Shown here one piece after another: positions 58,250 through 64,000 of a DNA stretch of 64,000 bases. Under the pieces are notes generated by a model. It saw only the letters and a list, made by a program, of their open reading frames with translations, did no database searches and had not been told where the DNA came from. The translations under genes were made by a program, and so were the position numbers. Location: contig NZ_JASNWF010000022.1 in NCBI RefSeq assembly GCF_030283205.1, forward strand, positions 1 to 64,000, given 5' to 3'. Origin of the DNA: Actinomadura opuntiae (lineage in GTDB: Bacteria; Actinomycetota; Actinomycetes; Streptosporangiales; Streptosporangiaceae). How positions within the stretch are numbered: position 1 is the stretch's first letter; the number at the start of each line of letters is the position of its first letter.

Positions 58250-58400
58250 ATCACTGCCTGAAGACGGACCTGGACGCCCTTCTGGCCGCTCTTTATGTCC
58301 ATGCGGACGACCATGTCCTGCGCTCGGCCGTCCGGCCGCGCAGACGCTGTCCCGACCAGGTGCTCTGCTCCCGAACAGCTGCTGGAGACGATGGGGCCGG
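58250..58400 (+). pseudogene. Transposase N-terminal fragment
   Basis: LKTDLDALLAALYVHADDHVL resembles the N-terminus of actinobacterial IS982/IS1-like transposases (NLDTLLTALYVKIDDEF pattern). The match stops after about 25 codons and frames decay. It is the only recognisable item in the 300-bp gap between the PucR gene and the next ORF. Confidence 0.45.
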
Positions 58401-58497
58401 TGGGGCAGGCGTGCGCTGTCGGCGACGTAGGGCCGCCGGTTCGATCGGCTATTAGGCTTCCGGCAAGGCGAGGTTTCGGCAGCGGACGGGAGCCTTC

Positions 58498-59412
58498 ATG
58501 GACGTGCCGAGTGGAATCGACCGCAGGACGCTCGCCCGCCACATCGCCGCCGACGTCGACCGGGCGGCGCCGCTGCTCGCGCGAATACTGCTCGTCCGCG
58601 CGGTCTCCAACATCCGCCACCACCGCGGCGGCCATGCCCTCTGGGTGGCGAAGGACATCGCCGCCGACTGCGGCACGGAACTCCAGGCGGCCGGGGGGAC
58701 CACACGGGAACTGGCCCGCGCTCTGGTCCCCGGCCACGACGCCGACCGCGACCTCACCCCCGCGATCGCCGCGACCCGGCGATTGAGCCACACCATCAGC
58801 AGCGAGGACGCCGCATACGCGAGGTACTCGATGGCCACCGACCCCGACATCTCCATCGACAACAAGCGGGCCGGTCGGCTGGGCAGCGAGTGGGACGAGC
58901 AGAGGGGGCATCTGCGCGAGGCCCGCCATGCAATGCCCGCGGGCCTGGGCAGCGGCAAGACCGGCTCGGTGCTGCTGGACCGCGCCCTCGACCGCGTCTT
59001 CGAACGGGGCATGTTCTACCAGGCCCGCCACTACCTGTTCAGCCGGGAGCCCGAACGCCAATGGCGCCGCCGCGTCGCCGACGTCCTGCACGCCGCGGCC
59101 TGCGCCAAGCTGGACCGCGGCAACCAGGCCGCCATCGGCGACCTGGCCGTCAACCTCCGCGACGGACGCCGCGCGCTCGACGGCACGGCACCGAGCGCAT
59201 GGGCGCAGCAGGCGGTGAGCCGCCTCGAAGCGATCGCGACCCCGGTTTTCACCCAGCAGGAGCCGCTCACGCCCCGCAAGGCCACCGCCATCCGGCTGTT
59301 GGCCCTGTGCCTGGCCCGCGAAGCGGAGGCCGCCCGCGCGCCCACCCCCGGCGACCCGTTCCGTGGCGTCGCCGTCGGCATCACCCTGCTGGAACGCGAC
59401 ACCATCGATTGA
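58498..59412 (+). CDS. Hypothetical protein, 304 residues
   Basis: A soluble, mostly alpha-helical protein rich in Ala and Arg, with no signal peptide or membrane span. ATG 58498 has GGGAG at 6-bp spacing. Codon pattern is normal for the window. No catalytic motif or family recognised. It is monocistronic, convergent with the methyltransferase gene. Confidence 0.7.
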   Translation: MDVPSGIDRRTLARHIAADVDRAAPLLARILLVRAVSNIRHHRGGHALWVAKDIAADCGTELQAAGGTTRELARALVPGHDADRDLTPAIAATRRLSHTISSEDAAYARYSMATDPDISIDNKRAGRLGSEWDEQRGHLREARHAMPAGLGSGKTGSVLLDRALDRVFERGMFYQARHYLFSREPERQWRRRVADVLHAAACAKLDRGNQAAIGDLAVNLRDGRRALDGTAPSAWAQQAVSRLEAIATPVFTQQEPLTPRKATAIRLLALCLAREAEAARAPTPGDPFRGVAVGITLLERDTID

Positions 59413-59578
59413 CGCAGTGCCGAGCGGTGTGGGCTGACACTGGGAATCCCTGCCCAGATCGGCGCAGGTCTCGCTTTGGGCAGGTAAGCCAGAACCATCA
59501 AGGAGTGCAGGCCCCGGGAGGCAGACTCCGGCCTTGCCGCCGATGATCTGGTCCCGTGCGGCGGCTCTTGCCCTGAGG

Positions 59579-60514
59579 CTAGTTGAGCCTTGTGTCGGAG
59601 CCCGCCACCCCTGCGCTTCTCACCTGCATGGACGTGGTTTTCGACGGGCGCAGGGCTGCCCAGACGGTGCGCTCGGTGCGTACCGTCAGGTCGTCGCGGC
59701 GCAGGATGCTGTGCGGGCTGCCGGGGTCGAGGAGCCGGTCGAGCGCGGTGAGGTCCTCGGCGGAGAGCCTGTCGGCGATGACGCTGCGGATGCGCTGCAG
59801 GATGCGGAGGGCGTAGAGGCCGATCGCCTCGGTACGCGAGCCCTCGATGTTCACGGCGATGGTGCGTTCGCCCTCGATCGTGAAGCCGGCGGCGGTCAGC
59901 ATCGGGCCCCAGTCGGCGCCGCGGTGGGGCATGTGTTCGGCCTGGAGGCGGTCGGCGGCGGCGTGGACGCGTTCTTCCAGGCCGGGACGGTCCTTGGGAG
60001 CGTTTTCGGGCAGGAAGCGGGGGTGGCCGGCCAGTTCGACGACGGCGAACAGGCCTCCGGGGGCGAGCGCGTCGTGGACGGTGCGCAGTGCGTGGTCGGG
60101 GTGGGCCATGTGGTGCATCGAGGCCGACGCCCATACCAGGTCCGGTGAGCCGAGGTCGGGCCAGGCGTCTTCATCGAGGTCGGCCTGCACTGTGCGCACG
60201 CGATGCTGGACGCCGCGGGCGCATGCCTTGGTGCGCAGGCGCTGAAGGTGTTCGGCGGACGCGTCGACGGCGGTGACGTGCGCATCGGGGAAGCGGTCGA
60301 GGAGGGCGAAGGTGCCCGCGCCGGTGCCACACCCCAGGTCCACGATGTGGTGTGGGGCGGTATGCAGTGGCAGCCATGCGGTGATGGAGGCGGTGTGTTC
60401 GGCGAGGATCTCGGCGTCCAGGTCGAGGATCTCCGCCTGGCTATCGGATCCGTTGTCGTGGTGGTGACCGTGCGAAGCGTCGTGGTGGGTGGTGTGCGTG
60501 TGCGGTTGGTTCAT
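59579..60514 (-). CDS. SAM-dependent methyltransferase with His-rich tail
   Basis: A 311-residue class I methyltransferase. SAM motif I is VDLGCGTGAGTFALLDRFP, the motif II acidic residue is in VTAVDAS, and later blocks include DLVWASASMHHMAHPDHAL and APGGLFAVVE. The N-terminus (MNQPHTHTTHHDASHGHHHD) has eight His in the first 19 residues, a metal-binding-like tail. ATG 60514 is the start of this tail; the frame is open to 60673 but without support. It lies 118 bp downstream of the XRE-cupin gene on the same strand and may be in its operon. Substrate unknown. Confidence 0.87.
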   Translation of the reverse strand: MNQPHTHTTHHDASHGHHHDNGSDSQAEILDLDAEILAEHTASITAWLPLHTAPHHIVDLGCGTGAGTFALLDRFPDAHVTAVDASAEHLQRLRTKACARGVQHRVRTVQADLDEDAWPDLGSPDLVWASASMHHMAHPDHALRTVHDALAPGGLFAVVELAGHPRFLPENAPKDRPGLEERVHAAADRLQAEHMPHRGADWGPMLTAAGFTIEGERTIAVNIEGSRTEAIGLYALRILQRIRSVIADRLSAEDLTALDRLLDPGSPHSILRRDDLTVRTERTVWAALRPSKTTSMQVRSAGVAGSDTRLN

Positions 60515-60632
60515 GCTCTTCACACTAGGACGACTATGCGCTAATGGCATAAGTCCTTCCAGTTTTCGCAAGAGGGTGGTCGAGGGTGCTGCCCGAGGCG
60601 CAAGAAGTCGCCGCTTGCACGACCCCGTGCCC

Positions 60633-61226
60633 TCATTCGGGGGTGCCCTGAGTGTTGCCGCCGTCGCCGTCACGCTGGTGGCTGCGGCGGGCGTCGCGAT
60701 CGAAGATGCCCAGGACCTCGCACGGGCCCGAGTCCGCTCCGATGGCGTGCGGCATCATCGTGGGGAACTCGGCCGCCTGGTTGGTCTCGAGGCGGATGCG
60801 GTCGTGACCGAGCATGAGGATCGCCGTGCCGGACAGGACGACGAGCCATTCGTGCCCCGGGTGCGCGCGCATGTGCGCCGGGTTCTCGGGAGGTGGTTCG
60901 GTCACGCGCTGCCGCACCACGCTCATCCCGGGGTCGGCCTTGACGGTCCAGCGCATCTGGCCGCGGGTGCTGTCGATCGTCGGACTGGTGACCACGTCGT
61001 TAGTAGCGGTCTCCACCAGCTGATCCAGCGTGGTGTCCAGGGCGCGGGCGAGGGTGACCAGCTGGTCCAGTGCGAGGCGGCGCCGGCCGTTCTCGATGCG
61101 GCTCAGTGAGGACTGGCTGAGGTGGGCGCGGGTGGCCAACTCCTCTAGGGACCAGCCCTGCGCCACTCGCAGGGCGCGGATGCGTTTGCGTACGAGGCTG
61201 TCGAGATCTCCATCTTCTTGCGTCAT
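60633..61226 (-). CDS. XRE-family regulator with cupin domain
   Basis: A 197-residue regulator. The N-terminal helix-turn-helix (about 12-70) contains LRVAQGWSLEELATRAHLSQSSLSRIENGRR. The C-terminal cupin (about 105-175) has HPGHEWLVVLSGTAILMLG and ETNQAAEFPTMMPHAIGA. Such proteins sense a small molecule and regulate a neighbouring transporter or enzyme, here perhaps the downstream methyltransferase or the divergent membrane gene. ATG 61226 is assumed; in-frame ATGs lie just upstream (about 61238-61241), so the true start may be a few residues earlier. Confidence 0.9.
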   Translation of the reverse strand: MTQEDGDLDSLVRKRIRALRVAQGWSLEELATRAHLSQSSLSRIENGRRRLALDQLVTLARALDTTLDQLVETATNDVVTSPTIDSTRGQMRWTVKADPGMSVVRQRVTEPPPENPAHMRAHPGHEWLVVLSGTAILMLGHDRIRLETNQAAEFPTMMPHAIGADSGPCEVLGIFDRDARRSHQRDGDGGNTQGTPE

Positions 61227-61238
61227 AGGCAACATCAT

Positions 61239-61556
61239 ATGCCTCGAATGCAAGGCCGGCCCGCGACGCTGATCAGCCTCGCCGTCGGCCTCATCGCCGC
61301 CATCGGTTTCGTGGCCGGGGAGCTGCACCGCCGCGACGGCTCGCTGCTGGTGGTCTTCGGTGTCCAGGCGGGCATCGGCGTGGTCCTCTTCCCGTTCTTC
61401 CAGGCCGTGCTCGGCTGGTCGGGCCTGCTGTCCACGGTCGCGATGATGCCGATGGCCGTCATGATGATTTCGTCTCCATCGTCCTCCGCGGTCCCGAGAA
61501 ACCACCCCCCGAGGTCGCGGACGAGGCAGAACCCGCTGAGGCCGGCGCTGCACGCT
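61239..61556 (+). pseudogene. Frameshifted membrane-protein fragment
   Basis: One frame gives LISLAVGLIAAIGFVAGELH and LLVVFGVQAGIGVVLFPFFQ, two or three hydrophobic helices. Near 61462 another frame takes over with FVSIVLRGPEKPPPEVADEA and ends in a stop at 61556, like the tail of a transporter. A one- or two-base indel probably split a membrane protein whose start is also lost. Its position, divergent from the XRE-cupin regulator, would fit an exporter target. Confidence 0.4.
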
Positions 61557-61680
61557 GACCGCACAAGGGCCGCGCACACGGCCGGCAGCGGTCCCGGCGC
61601 TGTCCTTGGTCAGTCGCAGGACAGTCCACGGCTGTTCTGGGTGAGCGGCTCGACGTCGTCTTCGGTTTCGGCGATCTCGC

Positions 61681-61713
61681 GACATATAGTTGATTTACTA
61701 AATCAACTATATG
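61681..61713. promoter_or_regulatory. MarR operator, perfect 33-bp inverted repeat
   Basis: Arms ACATATAGTTGATTTA and TAAATCAACTATATGT flank a single central C: every one of 16 pairs matches. It is AT-rich in a GC-rich genome, ends 12 bp before the MarR ATG and covers the expected -10/leader region. TTGATT-TAAATCAA cores are typical MarR sites. Confidence 0.85.
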
Positions 61714-61725
61714 TAGGATGCGGCC

Positions 61726-62211
61726 ATGCCACCACGCGAAGCCGGAGTCACGCGTCTGATCGACGCTCTGTTCGCGGTGCTGGGCAACATGCAGCGCGCG
61801 CGCAAGGCGATCCCCGATGCCGCAGCGCTCGCCGTCCTGCAGGTCATCGGCGCGGCCCAGCGGGACGACCCCCACGAAGGCGTCCGGCCCTCGCAGATCG
61901 CCGACCACCTCGAAGTGCACCGCTCAGCCGTCACCCACCAGCTGAAGGCGCTCACCGAGGCCGGGTACATCACCGCGGCCCCCGATCCCGCCGACCGGCG
62001 CGCGTCGATCCTGACCCTCACCGACGCCGGCCGCGAGACGGTCGACCGGCTCACCCGGCAGGGCAGGGCCCGCTTCGCCTCCTTCGTCGCGGACTGGACC
62101 GACGACGAGGTCACCGAACTGGCCCGCCTGCTGGAGAAGTTCCGCGCCTCCGCGCAGGCCGTCAACGAGAAAGAACCCCCACCCAGCGCACCTGGCTGGA
62201 AAAGCCGTTAA
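61726..62211 (+). CDS. MarR-family transcriptional regulator
   Basis: A 161-residue winged-helix regulator. The recognition region is PSQIADHLEVHRSAVTHQLKALTEAGYI and the wing is PDPADRRASILTLTDAG, both canonical for MarR. ATG 61726 has AGGA upstream and lies next to the perfect operator, so autorepression is strongly indicated. The next gene starts 9 bp after the stop, so the membrane protein is probably co-repressed. Confidence 0.95.
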   Translation: MPPREAGVTRLIDALFAVLGNMQRARKAIPDAAALAVLQVIGAAQRDDPHEGVRPSQIADHLEVHRSAVTHQLKALTEAGYITAAPDPADRRASILTLTDAGRETVDRLTRQGRARFASFVADWTDDEVTELARLLEKFRASAQAVNEKEPPPSAPGWKSR

Positions 62212-62220
62212 GGAACACCG

Positions 62221-62931
62221 TTGAAGCGTCTCGCCACCCTCCTCCCCCTCCTGCTGGACCTGGTGGTCCCGACCGCCGGCTACTTCCTGCTCCACGCCCT
62301 GGGCATGGACGACGTCTGGGCACTCACCGTCGCCGGGTCGGCCGCCGGCGTCACCACGATCTTCAACAGCATCCGCAAGCGCCGTGTCGACCTGCTGGGC
62401 GCCCTGGTCTGCGCGGAACTGGCCCTGTCGGTCGTGCTCGCCCTGGTCACCGACAACCCGCGGCTCGTCCTGGCCCGTGCCGCGTTCTACCTCGCCATCG
62501 GCGGAGCGGCGCTGCTGGCCTCCAGCGCGGCCGGCCGTCCGATCACCTACCCCGCGGCCGAGCCGATGGCCACCAAGGGCGACCCCGTCCGCGCCCGCGC
62601 CTACGCGGCGACCTGGGACCGCTCCGCCGAGTTCCGGCGCATCCACACCCGCCTCAGCTCCTTCGTGGGGATCGGAATGCTGGCCTACGCGGCGCTGCGG
62701 CTGGTCATCATCTTCACCGCCTCTTCCGTCGCCGACGCGGTCTGGGCCCAGGAGGTGCCCGGGATCATCCTGCTCGCCGGAGCGCTGCTCCTGATCCGCC
62801 TCCACGTGCCCAAGCTGAGGCGCATCGTCGACGCCCAACAAGCCGCCCTCACCTCCGGCGACCAGGACCCCCACGCGGCCGACACCGAAGGCCAGGCGCG
62901 TCTCGCCGCCGGCAATGGGGACAGCAGATAG
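62221..62931 (+). CDS. VC0807-like integral membrane protein
   Basis: A 236-residue protein with about five to six helices: LLPLLLDLVVPTAGYFLLHA, ALVCAELALSVVLALVT, AAFYLAIGGAALLASSA, MLAYAALRLVIIFTAS and IILLAGALLLIRL. The RPITYPAAEPMA and RRIHTRLSSFVGIGML segments recall the VC0807-family membrane proteins found next to MarR-type genes in actinomycetes. TTG 62221 is used, with AAGGA 7 bp upstream and only 9 bp from the MarR stop. Function unknown; MarR control suggests an inducible role in resistance or stress. Confidence 0.8.
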   Translation: MKRLATLLPLLLDLVVPTAGYFLLHALGMDDVWALTVAGSAAGVTTIFNSIRKRRVDLLGALVCAELALSVVLALVTDNPRLVLARAAFYLAIGGAALLASSAAGRPITYPAAEPMATKGDPVRARAYAATWDRSAEFRRIHTRLSSFVGIGMLAYAALRLVIIFTASSVADAVWAQEVPGIILLAGALLLIRLHVPKLRRIVDAQQAALTSGDQDPHAADTEGQARLAAGNGDSR

Positions 62932-63136
62932 GCGGTCCGTGGATCATCAGCAGCTCGGCCGCCGCCGCGGCACCCCTTCGGCGGCAGAGACGGCGGCGCG
63001 GATCGCGTCCCAGTCCCCCAGCGGTTTCGAACGCCCCGGAGCGGTCGAGCGTCCGGCCCGCTCCGTCGAGGAAGGCCGCGGAGCACTAGGGTGAGCGCCG
63101 ACCTGGACAAAGGGTTTTCGACGGGGGATACCGCTC

Positions 63137-63823
63137 ATGGACGCACTGATCTTCAATCTGACCACCGCGGCGCTGATGGTGCTGATGTTCAAGGCCGGCA
63201 CGGCCCTGGTGGGTCAGGACCCGCTGCGCCGGCGTCCGATCCCCTGGGCGGCGGTCGCCCTGACCGTGCTCGCGATCGCCGCCGTCGTCCTCCAGCACCT
63301 CTGGTCCGGTGCGATGGGAGCCCTTGACGACGATCCGAGCAAGTCCGGCTGGTGGCGTGTGCTGACCTCCGTCTTCATGCAGAACGGAGGAATCATGGGC
63401 GTCGCCTGGAACATCGCCACCCTCGCCGTCATCGCGGCCCTGGCCCAGTGGTTCTGGCGGAGCCCGGTGATGCTGGCCCTGTTCCTGGCGGGCATTCTCC
63501 TCCCGCAGCACATCGACGCGCTCTTCGGGCAGGCGGACCGCAGCACTGATCCCCGCAACTTCGCCGGAAGCTCGGGAGCGACGTATTTCCTGGGCTCCAC
63601 TCTGGCGGCCGGCCTCCTGTGGTTCGCCTCCAGCCGCGCCGACCGCCTCCTTGCACTCAGCGTGCCGGTCCTCGGCCTGGCCCTGTGGATCGCCCAGAGC
63701 AACGGCCACGGACTGGTGGCCGTGTACGGTTTCGCCCTCGGAGCCGCGGTCGTGCCTCTCGCGCGCCGGTTCCCACGCTTCAGCCCCGCGCCCGCGCCCG
63801 CCGGCGCCGCGTCGCAGCCGTAG
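63137..63823 (+). CDS. Rhomboid-like intramembrane protease
   Basis: A 228-residue protein with about six helices. WWRVLTSVFMQNG matches the rhomboid WR-LT-FlH loop, NFAGSSGATYFLGS carries a GxSG-type nucleophile Ser, and NGHGLVAVYGFALG supplies a His in the last helix, in the order expected for the Ser-His dyad. The usual HxxxN of helix 2 appears weakened (GVAWNIATL keeps the Asn), so activity is likely but not certain. ATG 63137 follows GGGGGA. The tail is Pro/Ala-rich. Confidence 0.7.
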   Translation: MDALIFNLTTAALMVLMFKAGTALVGQDPLRRRPIPWAAVALTVLAIAAVVLQHLWSGAMGALDDDPSKSGWWRVLTSVFMQNGGIMGVAWNIATLAVIAALAQWFWRSPVMLALFLAGILLPQHIDALFGQADRSTDPRNFAGSSGATYFLGSTLAAGLLWFASSRADRLLALSVPVLGLALWIAQSNGHGLVAVYGFALGAAVVPLARRFPRFSPAPAPAGAASQP

Positions 63824-63933
63824 AGAAGACCATCGCGACTGTTCTGGTTCGTCGAGCTTCTGGGGGTTTGCCCTACCATGATCACCGGGCGGGCACCGTG
63901 GGCAGCGGAGGCCGGGGGCGGGAAGTTGGAGAC

Positions 63934-64000
63934 ATGAGCGAAGCATCTGTGGCCTCACCGCCCACCACCCGCCCCTCGCAGACTTTCGGTCGGTTCGGCC
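63934..64000 (+). CDS. Start of a gene cut by the right edge
   Basis: ATG 63934 (MSEASVASPPTTRPSQTFGR) after a GGAG-like site, open to the end of the window. The Pro/Thr/Ser-rich start looks like a cytoplasmic leader of a larger protein. No family can be named from 22 codons. Confidence 0.4.
   Translation, partial: MSEASVASPPTTRPSQTFGRFG

Overview
The window is high-GC actinomycete DNA: GC-biased codon use, GTG/TTG starts, actinobacterial regulator families, and a DUF2029-type membrane mannosyltransferase. The genus cannot be fixed from sequence alone. About 46 kb on the left is most of a large non-ribosomal peptide synthetase (NRPS) cluster. The remaining 18 kb is a patchwork of housekeeping or accessory genes, regulators and decayed fragments.

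NRPS region (1-46078). Three giant synthetase genes lie on the minus strand in biosynthetic order: NRPS1 (37563-21913), NRPS2 (21916-7388, joined to NRPS1 by an ATGA overlap) and NRPS3 (5087 to beyond the left edge). They hold modules 1-12 of a chain that continues outside the window, since no terminal thioesterase is seen. NRPS1 starts with an EntF-like/starter condensation domain, so an N-acylated peptide is likely. Modules 2-5 and 12 use dual epimerisation/condensation (E/C) domains, predicting D-residues at positions 1-4 and 11. My reading of the binding-pocket residues gives: 1 = no working A domain; 2 = Ser; 3 = Asp; 4 = hydrophobic, uncertain; 5 = Phe; 6 = no A domain; 7 = Asp; 8 = Thr-like; 9 = unclear; 10 = Asn; 11 = unclear; 12 = cut by the window edge. 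An ABC exporter gene (5391-7325, plus strand) sits between NRPS2 and NRPS3.

A divergent plus-strand operon (37877-41447) is translationally coupled throughout and looks like a trans-loading line. It encodes an alpha/beta-hydrolase with a Cys nucleophile (SyrC/CmaE-like aminoacyl shuttle), a stand-alone A-T didomain with an Asn-type pocket, and an Fe(II)/2-oxoglutarate oxygenase with an intact HxE metal motif. The simplest model is that Asn is activated on the A-T protein, hydroxylated there, and moved by the Cys enzyme onto a synthetase module lacking its own A domain (module 1 with a decayed A, or module 6 with an excised A). A P450 (41659-42849), a NarL-type two-component pair (44769-42986) and a membrane mannosyltransferase (44852-46078) follow. 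Inverted repeats with GTTCAACCG-type half sites occur in all three main intergenic promoter regions of the cluster. They resemble StrR-type operators, although no StrR-family gene is in the window.

Accessory region (46079-64000). This part holds a YegP-like small protein, a broken IS5-family transposase preceded by a hairpin, a YihY/BrkB membrane protein, small orphan genes (one DUF1737-like), two secreted proteins, a TetR gene with two matching operators near a broken and partly inverted MFS transporter, a PucR regulator with a perfect palindrome at its start, a His-tailed methyltransferase, an XRE-cupin regulator, a MarR gene with a perfect 33-bp operator and its membrane-protein partner, and a rhomboid-like protease. 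Several stretches contain only remnants, marking this side as the likely boundary of the cluster. No rRNA, tRNA or CRISPR array was seen.
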